From the NCBI GenBank assembly GCA_017524725.1, contig JAFXUZ010000074.1, forward strand, positions 1 through 64,000: 64,000 nt of DNA, given 5' to 3'. The first letter of the stretch is position 1, and every line of letters starts with the position of its first letter. The notes under the pieces were generated by a model. The model saw nothing but the letters and a program-made list of their open reading frames with translations, was not told where the DNA came from and did no database searches. This stretch comes from Clostridia bacterium. Lineage in GTDB: Bacteria > Bacillota > Clostridia > Christensenellales > Aristaeellaceae. Of this stretch, positions 43,723-52,585 are shown one piece after another. The translations under genes and the position numbers were made by a program.

Positions 43723-46074
43723 ATGACAAGGAAGCTTTTTCTCATTGTGCTTGCCTGCATGCTGCTGGCATCCTTTGCATACGCGGAAAATGCACGCGAA
43801 GATGCCGCCATACTGCATCTGACATTTAATGAAGGGCAGGGCTCCGTGGTCAAAGACGAAAGCGGTCATTTGAAGGCGGCGGACGTGCAGTACCAATACC
43901 TGACCCCGGCCTATACCGATCCGATGGATCCCCAATGGCGCCGGGTCGGCGTGGAGGGCGGATCGCTGCTGTTTGACGGCTGTTCCACATACATCTCTTA
44001 CCCACAGGAGGAGATCTGCGTTTCGGGAAGCGCCATGACAGTGAGCGTGTGGGTGGCTCCCAGGGCCTTTGAATGGGATGACCCCAACGGGGAATACTCC
44101 GGCAACGCCCACCTGACCGCAATCGCCGGACAGTATTACAAGGGAGAGAACCAGGGATTCCTTTTGGGTTACCAGCGCTTTGGAAAGCTGTGTTTTGAAG
44201 TGGGTACCGGTGAAGACTGGTTCACGCTGTGGGCGGATGATGAACGGCTTGCCCGCAATGAATGGAACCATGTGGCCGCGGTGTTTGACGGCGCTGAGGG
44301 CCGCATGTCCCTGTACCTGAACGGCGAACCGGCTGCCTCCACTCCTGTGTTCCCGGATTCCGAGATCCTTCCCGCTGTCAATGAAAAACTGCTGATCGGA
44401 AAAAACGCCTACGGCGAGCAGATCCCGGCGGGCAATTATCAGATGTTTGCCGGACTCATGGACGAACTGATGCTGTTCGATACGGCGCTTTCCCCTGACG
44501 ACATCCGCGCATTGGCAAACAGGGAGACCACCCCGATCCCGTATGACGAGATCGCCCTGGAAAACATCCTGACGGGCGACGTATACAAGACCCAGTATCA
44601 CGGAGGCCCATACCAGCATTGGATGAACGAACCGCACGCCCCGTTGTATTTTAACGGCGTGTATCACCTGTTTTTCCAGAGCAACAGCATCGGCACCTAC
44701 TGGCGGAATATCTGCTGGGGCCACCTTGTGAGCGACGATACCGTCCATTGGCGGCCGGTGAAGGACGCCATCGTGCCCACGGAGAACACCGTGGTGCCGG
44801 ACGGCGTTTGGTCCGGCGGCGCAGCGCTGGACAAGAACGGCGTGCCGGTCCTGTTCTTCACGGCGGGAAACGACAGCTTTCGCAATTTCGGCCTGATATC
44901 CAACCAGAACATCGGCGCAGCTTATCCCGCGGACCTGAGCGACAGGGATCTGACGGAATGGGTCATATACCCGGAACTGGCCATAGCGCAGCAGCCGGGC
45001 CAGGGAAGGCCGGGTGAATTCCGGGATCCGCACATCTGGGAGGAGGACGGACGCTGGTACATGCTGGTCTGCTCCGGAAGTGAAACCTCCACCGGAGGCA
45101 CCGCCCTTTTATATGTGTCGGATACCCTGGAAGTGAAAGCGGACGGCACCATCGATATGGACTGGCAGTACAGGGGCCCCGTTTACGAAATGGAAAACCA
45201 GTCCGTGACCTATGGCACCAGCTGGGAGCTGCCCATCCTTGTAGAGCTTTCGAACCGGGCCGGTACCGCTGCCCGCTGGGCGTTCTTCTTCTCTCCGGCT
45301 CCCGCAAGCATCGCGGACAACAAGGTGTATTACTTTATCGGGGATTTTGACAGGGAAACGGGGAAATTCACGCCGGATGAAAGCATGGGCAGCCTGCCGC
45401 GCATCCTGGATCTGGGCTGCAACGTGTTCACCGGTCCGAGCATCCTTAAGGATCCCGTCACCGGGCAGGTGTGCGTTTTCAGCATCATGCAGGACCAGCG
45501 CACCGGCCCCGAGGAAGCCGCTGCCGGATGGGCGCACTGCGTCGGGCTGACCCGGAACATCTGCCTGAATGACGACGGCACCGACGTGTGCGTGGCCCCG
45601 GACCAGCGGGTGTATGGTCTTCTGGGCGAGGAGCTGCTTTCCATGGAAAATTGCGGAATCGAGGACGCCAACGCGGCCCTCGAAGGTATCAGCGGGGATA
45701 TGCTTTATATCAGGGCTGTGCTTGCCCCGCAGGATGAAAAGACCTTCGGGCTGGTCTGCAAGGCGGGCGGCAGGCGGAACCAGACCACATTTACCTATTA
45801 CACAGCCAAAGGCACAATGGACGGCTATACCGCAAATCGCGGGAAAGGAGCGGCGGTAAACGTCGTGGAAGGGCCCGTGCCCCTCAGGGACGGAAAGCTT
45901 ACCATGGAGATCTTCATCGACAGATCCCTGGTGGAGGGCTTTTTCAACGGGGATAAATCCATCAGCGTCCGTTCCTATGCCCCGCCGGAAGCCCGGCAGA
46001 TCACGCTGTTCTCCGAAGGGGACACGCAGGTGATCTCTCTTCAGGTCTGTGAGGTGTCGTCGATCTATCAGTAA
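43723..46074 (+). CDS. Secreted LamG-GH32 glycoside hydrolase
   Basis: A 783-residue exported enzyme. A signal peptide (about 1-22, ending FAYAEN) is followed by a LamG/concanavalin-type domain (residues about 27-275) and a GH32 catalytic domain (about 290-640) with a C-terminal beta-sandwich. The nucleophile region reads HWMNEPHAP, so Glu303 stands where GH32 normally has Asp. Asp435 in FRDPHIW and Glu502 in SWELP match the stabiliser and acid/base. It probably attacks levan, inulin or another fructan outside the cell. The NEPHAP type is a distinct GH32 branch and its linkage specificity is open. Confidence 0.88.
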   Translation: MTRKLFLIVLACMLLASFAYAENAREDAAILHLTFNEGQGSVVKDESGHLKAADVQYQYLTPAYTDPMDPQWRRVGVEGGSLLFDGCSTYISYPQEEICVSGSAMTVSVWVAPRAFEWDDPNGEYSGNAHLTAIAGQYYKGENQGFLLGYQRFGKLCFEVGTGEDWFTLWADDERLARNEWNHVAAVFDGAEGRMSLYLNGEPAASTPVFPDSEILPAVNEKLLIGKNAYGEQIPAGNYQMFAGLMDELMLFDTALSPDDIRALANRETTPIPYDEIALENILTGDVYKTQYHGGPYQHWMNEPHAPLYFNGVYHLFFQSNSIGTYWRNICWGHLVSDDTVHWRPVKDAIVPTENTVVPDGVWSGGAALDKNGVPVLFFTAGNDSFRNFGLISNQNIGAAYPADLSDRDLTEWVIYPELAIAQQPGQGRPGEFRDPHIWEEDGRWYMLVCSGSETSTGGTALLYVSDTLEVKADGTIDMDWQYRGPVYEMENQSVTYGTSWELPILVELSNRAGTAARWAFFFSPAPASIADNKVYYFIGDFDRETGKFTPDESMGSLPRILDLGCNVFTGPSILKDPVTGQVCVFSIMQDQRTGPEEAAAGWAHCVGLTRNICLNDDGTDVCVAPDQRVYGLLGEELLSMENCGIEDANAALEGISGDMLYIRAVLAPQDEKTFGLVCKAGGRRNQTTFTYYTAKGTMDGYTANRGKGAAVNVVEGPVPLRDGKLTMEIFIDRSLVEGFFNGDKSISVRSYAPPEARQITLFSEGDTQVISLQVCEVSSIYQ

Positions 46075-46189
46075 GCCTGCCGTATGGGTGGGAAGGGAGT
46101 GACCGCCGGGAAAAACGATATACCATTTGTTGACCTACCGATCCCTGATCCCATGGGAAAACGTGTTTCAGATGAAAGGAGTACGCATC

Positions 46190-46885
46190 ATGAAAAAACT
46201 GGTTTCCATCCTGCTCTCTGTCGGAATGCTTTTCAGTATCACATCTGTGTTTGCCGAATCGGAGGTCCCTTATCAGGTAGAAAACGGCGGTTTTGAGACC
46301 GGCGATTTCACCGGCTGGACCCTGCCGGAAGGCTGGCCCGTGGATGACAGCGGCAATCCCCTGGGCCTCAGCTCGGACAAGACCTACTGGGCGGAAGAAA
46401 TGCCCTTCAACCAGGCCGGCGAATACCACCTGGACGGCTGGGCCACCACCATTCCGGAACCCGAATCCTGGCATATCACTTCTTCCCACTTTGTCCTGGG
46501 CGGCGTGGGCTATATCACCGTGCGCATGGGCGGACGCACCGCCGCTGTCAAGGTATTCAAAGCGGACGGCACCCAGATCGGACTTTTCCGCAACCGTCAT
46601 TTCAAGGATTCCGGCTTCCCCAGCGTAAAGAAGGGCATCGGCGGTTCCTGGGCGGATATGGCTACCTTCATCATCGACCTGCATGAATACATCGGCGAAG
46701 AACTGTACCTGGAACTGTGGGACGAGGAAAGCCCCGGGTCCTGGGCCGTGGCCTTCTTTGACGAGGTCGTAACGTACTATGATGAGATCCCCGACTACAA
46801 AACCAATTTTGACCTTGTGAAGGACGGCAATTCCAATGAAATGGTTGAGATCCAGTGGCAGCGCACCCTGAACGTGTACAACTGA
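46190..46885 (+). CDS. Small secreted protein, probable carbohydrate-binding module
   Basis: A protein of 231 residues with a signal peptide (1-22, ending SVFAES) and one predicted beta-sandwich domain. It starts with VENGGFETGDFTGW, the opening of many galactose-binding-like and CBM domains, and has WHITSSHFVLGGVGYITVRMGG near residue 105 and LWDEESPGSWAVAFFDEVV near 185. The ATG at 46190 follows gaaagga; an upstream in-frame start would remove the signal peptide from the N-terminus. Its place after the secreted GH32 suggests it binds fructan or helps degrade it. Function inferred. Confidence 0.8.
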   Translation: MKKLVSILLSVGMLFSITSVFAESEVPYQVENGGFETGDFTGWTLPEGWPVDDSGNPLGLSSDKTYWAEEMPFNQAGEYHLDGWATTIPEPESWHITSSHFVLGGVGYITVRMGGRTAAVKVFKADGTQIGLFRNRHFKDSGFPSVKKGIGGSWADMATFIIDLHEYIGEELYLELWDEESPGSWAVAFFDEVVTYYDEIPDYKTNFDLVKDGNSNEMVEIQWQRTLNVYN

Positions 46886-46915
46886 TCTCCCAAACATAAA
46901 AACCTAAAATGAAAG

Positions 46916-46960
46916 CGGGGCATAAGCAGTGATCCTTCACTGCTTATGCCCCGGTTTTTG
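46916..46960. terminator. Strong intrinsic terminator, convergent genes
   Basis: ggggcataagcagtga, loop tcct, tcactgcttatgcccc, then ggttttt. A perfect 16-bp stem between the fructan operon (plus) and tatC (minus). The minus-strand side has a less clear T-run. Confidence 0.93.
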
Positions 46961-46981
46961 ATCGGCCGCTCGCGGCCTGGG

Positions 46982-47875
46982 TCATTCCCTTTCCCTTGGT
47001 TTGGTCAGCCGGGCCACCTGGACGCTGATCTCATATAACACGCACAGCGGCACTCCCAGGGCGACCTGGGAGACCACGTCCGGCGGCGTCAGGATAGCAG
47101 CCATGACAAAGATGGCCAGGATGATGTATTTACGCTTTGAAGAGAGCATTTTGTAGTCTGTCCAGCCCATTCGGGTGGTCAGGTACAGCGCGATGGGCAG
47201 AAGGAACGCGATTCCGAAGGGAACGATGAACCCGAAGAGGAAGCCAACGTACTTGTCGATGGACAAAAGGGGCGTGGCCAGGTCGTCGCCGGCCACCAGG
47301 AAGAAATCCACAGCCAGGGTATACACCGCAAAATAGCAGAACAGGACGCCGGTCAGAAACAGGAGGAGGGCAAGGAAAAAGAGGACCCGGAAGGCCTTTT
47401 TCTCCTTTGGGTACAGGGCCGGTTTGATAAAGCCCCATACCTGCCAGATGATGACCGGGAACGCGACGATGAAGCCGGCAATCAGGGCCACCTTGAACTT
47501 GGTCACCAGGGCCTCGGACATGGCGGTATAAATGATCTCGATCCCGCGGGCCCGAATAGGATCGATGATCCAGGACATCAGGGGATCGATCGCCAGGGTG
47601 TACACCAGAAAGAAAGCCGCGCCTACCGAAGCGACGGAGATCAGGAGCACGTTCCTGAGCGCCAGCAGATGGGACAGGAGCGTCGCCCGGTGATCTTCGG
47701 GGCTGTCCCCGCCGCCCTCCGGCTCGGTTTCCCCGGGATCAGGGCTTTTCCCTTCGGCGGGGTTCTGTTCCCCGGCGTCCGGGACGGTTTCCGCGTAAGG
47801 CGCTTCCTCGCCGACCGGGTTTTCCTCCGGGGTGTCGGGGATGCCTTCCCCGGGCTTTATTTCATCCCGTTTCAT
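46982..47875 (-). CDS. tatC: Twin-arginine translocase subunit TatC
   Basis: A 297-residue TatC with six helices. The first 70 residues are an unusual acidic Pro/Glu/Gly-rich extension; the conserved core begins at DHRATLLSHLLALRNVLL, the TatC cytoplasmic start that binds the twin-arginine signal. PALYPKEKKAF and the final helices near YIILAIFVMAAILTPPDVVSQ are also typical. It is the last gene of a tatB-tatA-tatC operon, two bases after tatA. Its likely client here is the twin-arginine ferredoxin at 49705. Confidence 0.95.
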   Translation of the reverse strand: MKRDEIKPGEGIPDTPEENPVGEEAPYAETVPDAGEQNPAEGKSPDPGETEPEGGGDSPEDHRATLLSHLLALRNVLLISVASVGAAFFLVYTLAIDPLMSWIIDPIRARGIEIIYTAMSEALVTKFKVALIAGFIVAFPVIIWQVWGFIKPALYPKEKKAFRVLFFLALLLFLTGVLFCYFAVYTLAVDFFLVAGDDLATPLLSIDKYVGFLFGFIVPFGIAFLLPIALYLTTRMGWTDYKMLSSKRKYIILAIFVMAAILTPPDVVSQVALGVPLCVLYEISVQVARLTKPRERE

Positions 47876-47877
47876 GG

Positions 47878-48075
47878 TCAGGCCTTATTCTCTTCCTGGG
47901 ATTTCTTTGCCGCTCCGTCCGCGTCGTCTTCCTTGTCTTCCCGGACTTCGTTCTTGAAGTCCTTGATGCTCTTGCCCAGGGCTTTGCCGACGCCGGAAAG
48001 TTTGCCTGCGCCAAAGAGCACCAGTGCCAGGATGACGATCAGAATGATTTCCATGGTCCCGAGATGCATAATCAT
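47878..48075 (-). CDS. tatA: Twin-arginine translocase subunit TatA
   Basis: A 65-residue protein with one N-terminal helix (GTMEIILIVILALVLFGAGKLSG), the FGxxKLPxxG-like turn, and an amphipathic helix followed by a charged tail. These are the marks of TatA/E, which forms the pore ring. It sits between tatB and tatC on the minus strand. Confidence 0.93.
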   Translation of the reverse strand: MIMHLGTMEIILIVILALVLFGAGKLSGVGKALGKSIKDFKNEVREDKEDDADGAAKKSQEENKA

Positions 48076-48090
48076 ATCCTCCTTAGTTGA

Positions 48091-48399
48091 TCAGGGCTTT
48101 TTGATGCCGGTCTGTTTCCTGGCATCGGAGATGTTCTTGTTCAGTTCCTTTGAAGCTGATCTGAGGTCGGCGGTGATGTCGCCTTCCTTTACGGTCTGTT
48201 CGATATCCCTTCGGACATCCTCGGTCTCCGACATCATATCGTCCCAGCCGCTCTCCCTGCGGAGCTCCTTGATCAGCTGCCGGGCTTTTTTTACTGTCCG
48301 TCCCAGCCAGCGGGCGACCTTGGGCAGATCCCTTGGACCTACCACAAGAAAGGCGACCAGCAGCACAAGAATCAGCTCCGCGAACCCGATATTGAACAT
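48091..48399 (-). CDS. tatB: Twin-arginine translocase subunit TatB-like
   Basis: A 102-residue protein that starts MFNIGFAELILVLLVAFLVVGPRDLPKVARW, with the Glu and the VGPRDLP turn typical of TatB rather than TatA, and a longer amphipathic tail. First gene of the tat operon. A second TatA-like role is possible, because Bacillota often use bifunctional TatA. Confidence 0.88.
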   Translation of the reverse strand: MFNIGFAELILVLLVAFLVVGPRDLPKVARWLGRTVKKARQLIKELRRESGWDDMMSETEDVRRDIEQTVKEGDITADLRSASKELNKNISDARKQTGIKKP

Positions 48400-48422
48400 G
48401 CCTTCGCCTCCTTAACAGAGCC

Positions 48423-48451
48423 ATTATAACCAAAGACGGTCTTTTTTTCAA
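48423..48451 (-). promoter_or_regulatory. Promoter of the tat operon
   Basis: On the minus strand ttgaaa (48451-48446), a 17-base spacer and a perfect tataat (48428-48423), about 24 bases before the tatB start. The spacing and hexamers are near consensus. Confidence 0.75.
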
Positions 48452-48531
48452 GAATGACTTTTTGGCCCGGCGCTGTTTGCCCGGCGGGATGGGAAAATAT
48501 CTGCGGACTGTTTTCCGCCTGCTGCATATAC

Positions 48532-49422
48532 CTAAAGGAGATAAATGCCTTCCCTGTCCTTCAGCTGTCTGCGCAGGATATCAAGCAGTTCATCCGAGGC
48601 CGGGTGGCGCCTTGAGAATTCCTCCACCCACCATACCGTCCTTTCCGGGGGCGGCGCGCTCAGGGGGAGGCATTTGAGGGAAGGACAGACGCTGACGGCC
48701 CGGTCCGCCTCAGTGCGGGGCGCGATCGTCCAGTATTCTCCGCTTTTAAGGAAGGGGAGGGCCATGGCCATGGAACAGAGGGACACGTTGGGATGCCGGG
48801 TGAAACGCAGGCAGTCCTGACGCCAGCGCATGAATTCGGAATTCCATGGGATCACGATCTCTTTTTCCCATTCCAGCTTTCCGGTGTCGGCGACCCCGTC
48901 AAGGGGGGAAGAAGCGGGGGCGATCAGGAGCATATCCTCACGGAACAGGGGGTTCGTGGCCAGGTCCTGGTAATAGTGCTCCTGCGTTACAAAGGCGATG
49001 TCGCATGTCCTGTCGTGAATGCTGCCATAACAGTCCCGGCTTGAATGGCAGCGGACCACCGTTTCGGTGTCCGGGCTGTTCCTTAAGAAGCGGCGGATGG
49101 CCTCTGGCAGAACGGTTTCGGCGAAGGTGTCCACGGCGTCCACAAAAAAATGCGTCCGGCTGCTCAGGTCATGCAGCATGCTGATGTCATGCCTGAGGGC
49201 GTCCCACTTTTCCGCAAAGGGGATCAGCATTTTTCCGGCCGGGGTCAGCGTCATCCGCCGGGAGCCCTGGATCCGTTCAAAAAGCCGGGTGCCCACTTCC
49301 TGCTCAAAGCGGTCCAGACGCTTGCTTAGCGCCGGCTGGGAAACGTACAGCGCCCGGGCCGCTGCTGTCATGCTGCCGGATCTTGCGATCGCAAGGATCA
49401 TTTTCATATCGTCGAGGTCCAT
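48532..49422 (-). CDS. LysR-family transcriptional regulator
   Basis: A 296-residue LysR protein of standard length. The winged-helix DNA-binding domain is MKMILAIARSGSMTAAARAL and VSQPALSKRLDRFEQEVGTRLF, and the C-terminal periplasmic-binding-like effector domain follows. It is divergent from the ferredoxin/AOR operon with an inverted repeat between them, so it probably controls that operon and itself. The effector is unknown. Confidence 0.93.
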   Translation of the reverse strand: MDLDDMKMILAIARSGSMTAAARALYVSQPALSKRLDRFEQEVGTRLFERIQGSRRMTLTPAGKMLIPFAEKWDALRHDISMLHDLSSRTHFFVDAVDTFAETVLPEAIRRFLRNSPDTETVVRCHSSRDCYGSIHDRTCDIAFVTQEHYYQDLATNPLFREDMLLIAPASSPLDGVADTGKLEWEKEIVIPWNSEFMRWRQDCLRFTRHPNVSLCSMAMALPFLKSGEYWTIAPRTEADRAVSVCPSLKCLPLSAPPPERTVWWVEEFSRRHPASDELLDILRRQLKDREGIYLL

Positions 49423-49442
49423 GAAGCATACCTCCGGAGGCT

Positions 49443-49467
49443 AACATATAACCTATATTTATATGTT
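49443..49467. promoter_or_regulatory. Candidate LysR binding site
   Basis: aacatataa (49443-49451) and ttatatgtt (49459-49467) form a perfect 9-bp inverted repeat with 7 bases between. It lies 20 bp before the lysR start codon and 18 bp before the -35 box of the divergent promoter, the usual place of a LysR site. Confidence 0.65.
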
Positions 49468-49484
49468 AACACAGCCAATGGAAT

Positions 49485-49513
49485 TTTACAATCAATTTTC
49501 ATATCTGTATAAT
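49485..49513 (+). promoter_or_regulatory. Promoter of the ferredoxin/AOR operon
   Basis: tttaca (49485-49490), 17 bases, and tataat (49508-49513), a near-perfect promoter. The transcript would start near 49520 and have a leader of about 185 bases before the ferredoxin start. Confidence 0.78.
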
Positions 49514-49539
49514 ATAAGTATAGAAAAATGCTCCGAGTC

Positions 49540-49660
49540 CTTCCCGTCCCTCCGGGTCGGCTGGACCAATGAGTATATCCGGCAACGGGTGTGCTTGCCT
49601 TTTGCGAAGGAGCCCGGCCCGCAGGCGCCCAGGGAGGCGCCGCGCAGCGCCGCATTTTCT
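49540..49660 (+). promoter_or_regulatory. Structured leader, possible Moco/Tuco-type riboswitch (weak match)
   Basis: The leader shares pieces with the element at 55970-56032 before modA: ggtcggc (49555-49561), ccggcaacgg (versus ccggaaacag), and ccttttgcgaaggag (49598-49612). An extra hairpin sits between the first two. It precedes an enzyme that needs a molybdopterin or tungstopterin cofactor, which would suit cofactor sensing. The likeness is partial and judged by eye. Confidence 0.35.
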
Positions 49661-49704
49661 GTACGCTCATTCCGTCACATAACAAACCAAGGAGGCGTTT
49701 ACTG

Positions 49705-50334
49705 ATGGGTGAAAAAGGCAAGTTTCTTGACAGGGAATACACCCGCCGTCAATTCCTGAAATTGAGCGGCAAAAGCCTGGCAGGCCTGGCGATCTCGGCC
49801 GCCCTGCTGGATACCATGGGCGTGACGGCCCAGGCCGTCGCGGAGGACAAAGTCCGCGTGTGGGCGTTTCCCCAGGGCCTGCTGGTGGTGAACGCGGACC
49901 GCTGCGTGGGCTGCCAGAGGTGCGAGATCAACTGCACCCTGACCAACGACGGCTGCTGCTCCAGCTATATTTCCCGCGTGAAGGTGACAAGGAACCTGTT
50001 TTCCAGCCGCAACGGTTCCGGCCTGTATACCGAGGACAACTGGAACTACTTCCCGGATACCTGCCGCCAGTGCGAGGATCCCGCCTGCGGCAACGCCTGC
50101 CCCATGCAGGCCATTTACGCGGACGATATGGGCATCCGCCGGGTGGATACCGATAAGTGCATCGGCTGCGGCGCCTGCACCAACGCCTGCCCGTGGCATA
50201 TGCCCACGGTGAACCCCGTGACCCATAAATCCTCCAAGTGCATCATGTGCGGCGCCTGCGCCGAGGGCTGCCCCTCCGGCGCGCTGAGCATCGTGCCCTG
50301 GGACCGCATCGTTTCCGCTGCCCAGAAGGTCTGA
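49705..50334 (+). CDS. Tat-exported four-cluster ferredoxin (electron-transfer subunit)
   Basis: A 209-residue protein. The N-terminus has the twin-arginine motif TRRQFLKLSG followed by a hydrophobic stretch, so it should be exported folded by Tat. Four [4Fe-4S] motifs follow: CVGCQRCEINC, CRQCEDPACGNACP, CIGCGACTNACP and CIMCGACAEGCP. It resembles YdhY/HycB-type electron-transfer subunits. The AOR-like gene follows 42 bases later. The tat operon lies just upstream on the other strand, which fits co-selection. Confidence 0.93.
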   Translation: MGEKGKFLDREYTRRQFLKLSGKSLAGLAISAALLDTMGVTAQAVAEDKVRVWAFPQGLLVVNADRCVGCQRCEINCTLTNDGCCSSYISRVKVTRNLFSSRNGSGLYTEDNWNYFPDTCRQCEDPACGNACPMQAIYADDMGIRRVDTDKCIGCGACTNACPWHMPTVNPVTHKSSKCIMCGACAEGCPSGALSIVPWDRIVSAAQKV

Positions 50335-50376
50335 CCGCGTCCGACCATCAACCGATAAAAACAGGAGGAAAAAACA

Positions 50377-52572
50377 ATGTCTGTTAAAAACGGGATCAAC
50401 GGCTGGGCGGGTACGATCGTTCGCGTTAACCTGACCACCGGCGCCATTACCAAGGAAGATACCCTGCCCAAGTACAAGCCCTATATCGGCGGCATGGGCA
50501 TCGGCTATAAAATCATCTGGGACGAAGTCCCGCTGAACAGCGATCCCCTCGGGCCGGACGCCAAGTGCGTATTCGGCGTGGGGCCCCTGACTGCGTCCGG
50601 CGTTCCCTGCTCCGGCCGCATGAACGTCACCCTGCTCTCCTGCTGGAGCAAGGGCTATTCCATCGTGGACGGCCACATGGGCGGCCACATCGCCCACGCC
50701 TTCAAGTATGCAGGTTATGATGCCCTGATCATCGAAGGCCAGAGCGACAAGCCCGTATACATCCGCATCGAAGACGAGAAAGTGACCATCGAGGACGCCT
50801 CCCATCTGTGGGGCAAGGGCACCTATGAAGCCAACGCCATCCTGGCCAAGGAGAACGGTCCCGAATTCGACGTGGCCTCCATCGGCCCCGCGGGCGAGAA
50901 CCTGGTGCCGATGAGCAACATCATCACTTCCTTCGGCAACAGCGCCGGTGCCGGCATCGGCGCTCTGCTTGGCAGCAAGAAGGTAAAGGGCCTGGCGGTC
51001 CGGGGTACCGGCGCCGTCAAGATCGCCCAGCCCATGAAGGTGCGCCTCCTTTCCAATTACATGATCAAGGACCTGGTGGGCGGCAACAACAATCACACCG
51101 TTCCCTGCCATGCCCAGTCCTGGAGCGAATACGTGGCTACCAACAACCGCTGGCAGGGCGCCCCGGGCATCACCTGGGACAAGGCATCCAGAGGCCCCAT
51201 CGACATGGGCGAACAGCCAAGCGGCGTGATCAACGTAGCGGCCCTGCGCTGCAACAAGGGTGTTTTCGATTTTGGCGAGATCGCCGAGAAATACACCGTC
51301 AAGCAGGGCGGCTGCGCCTCCTGCCCTGTGCGCTGCTATACCCAGTACGACATGGATCCCCTGGCGGAATACGACCTGCCCACCCACGTTTCCAACACCT
51401 GCATGCCCATCATCAAGATGCTGGAATGGTATCCGAACCATAAGGATGCCGAAGGCAACAGCGTGCCCTCCACCCACGATTTCGTGGATCCCAAGGACGC
51501 CAAAATGATCCTGGGCGGCGCCGGTTCCCGCGCAGCCGACGATTACGGCGTATGGTGCAACTACGGAAACCTCTACGAAGACTTCAACATGGCCTATTCC
51601 ACCGGCGTCATGAAGGACGTGGCCGACAGGCTGTATCCCGGCGAATGGGACGAGATCCCGTGGGACCTGATGGAATCCGGCGATCCCCGCTGGGTGGTGG
51701 AGTGCTACCGCCGCATTTCCCTGGGCAAGGGGCTCTTCAGCGACCTGGGCCTCGGCACTTTCAGGCTGTATGAAAAGTGGGGCATGGACGATCCCGAAAA
51801 GAACGTGGCCGGTGTCAGCTTCTACGATTTTGTCAACGCCAAGAACTTCAACATCGGCCACAACGGTTATCCCCGCCATCACGGCCCGGAGAACTGCTGG
51901 CAGGCGGGCACGCTGTATTCCATGATGTACAACCGTGACTGCATGATCCACCACCTGATCAACTTCTGTTCTTCCGGCGCACCTTACAACGAGATCACCA
52001 AGCCGGTGCTGGAGCATTTCTTCGGCGAGGGCTGCACCGACGCCCAGAAGAAGTACACCCCCATCAACGAAAACAAGATCAAGCTGGCCAAGTGGGCCTT
52101 CATCGGCAAGCAGTGGCACGACAGTGCCACGCTGTGCAACTGGATGTACCCGATGACCATCGCCACCAGCAAGAAGCGCAATTACGTGGGCGACCTGGAT
52201 CTGGACGCCAAGTACATGACCGCCGTCACCGGCGAGGAGTACACCCGCGAAGACCAGGAGAGGGATTCCGAACGCATCAGCCAGCTGCTGCGCGTGATGA
52301 CCGCCGTCAGCTTCAAGCTGAACCTGGACAGCACCAACCTGAGAAAGGACCATGACAGGGTCAGCGACTGGGTCTTCGACAAGGAGCCCGACTTCAAACC
52401 CTTTGAGGAAGGCACCGTAAAGCTGGACCGCGAGGACTGGGAAAAGAGCCTGGATATGTGGTATGAGGCCATGGGCTGGAACAAGGAGACCGGTATCCCC
52501 ACCCGCGCGACCCTCGAAAAGTTCGATCTTAAGGACTGCGCCGACAAACTGGAAGAACTGGGACTCATCTGA
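50377..52572 (+). CDS. Aldehyde:ferredoxin oxidoreductase-like tungsten/molybdenum enzyme (YdhV-like)
   Basis: A 731-residue enzyme of the AOR family, longer than the ~600 residues of archaeal AOR and closer to YdhV. The N-terminal pterin-binding domain begins with GWAGTIVRVNLTTGAI and YIGGMGIGYKIIWDEV. The [4Fe-4S] ligands are in GGCASCPVRCYTQ near residue 312, with a fourth Cys expected near 520 (NRDCMIHH). It should bind a bis-pterin W or Mo centre and oxidise or reduce an unknown substrate with the ferredoxin. It lacks its own Tat signal, so it either travels with the ferredoxin or stays inside. Confidence 0.9.
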   Translation: MSVKNGINGWAGTIVRVNLTTGAITKEDTLPKYKPYIGGMGIGYKIIWDEVPLNSDPLGPDAKCVFGVGPLTASGVPCSGRMNVTLLSCWSKGYSIVDGHMGGHIAHAFKYAGYDALIIEGQSDKPVYIRIEDEKVTIEDASHLWGKGTYEANAILAKENGPEFDVASIGPAGENLVPMSNIITSFGNSAGAGIGALLGSKKVKGLAVRGTGAVKIAQPMKVRLLSNYMIKDLVGGNNNHTVPCHAQSWSEYVATNNRWQGAPGITWDKASRGPIDMGEQPSGVINVAALRCNKGVFDFGEIAEKYTVKQGGCASCPVRCYTQYDMDPLAEYDLPTHVSNTCMPIIKMLEWYPNHKDAEGNSVPSTHDFVDPKDAKMILGGAGSRAADDYGVWCNYGNLYEDFNMAYSTGVMKDVADRLYPGEWDEIPWDLMESGDPRWVVECYRRISLGKGLFSDLGLGTFRLYEKWGMDDPEKNVAGVSFYDFVNAKNFNIGHNGYPRHHGPENCWQAGTLYSMMYNRDCMIHHLINFCSSGAPYNEITKPVLEHFFGEGCTDAQKKYTPINENKIKLAKWAFIGKQWHDSATLCNWMYPMTIATSKKRNYVGDLDLDAKYMTAVTGEEYTREDQERDSERISQLLRVMTAVSFKLNLDSTNLRKDHDRVSDWVFDKEPDFKPFEEGTVKLDREDWEKSLDMWYEAMGWNKETGIPTRATLEKFDLKDCADKLEELGLI

Positions 52573-52585
52573 TCCGATCTGTACG

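Noticed and set aside
49699..52353. 884-codon open frame on the minus strand opposite the ferredoxin and AOR genes
   Set aside because: Antisense of two strongly supported genes with Fe-S and pterin motifs. Long shadow frames are common in GC-rich DNA.
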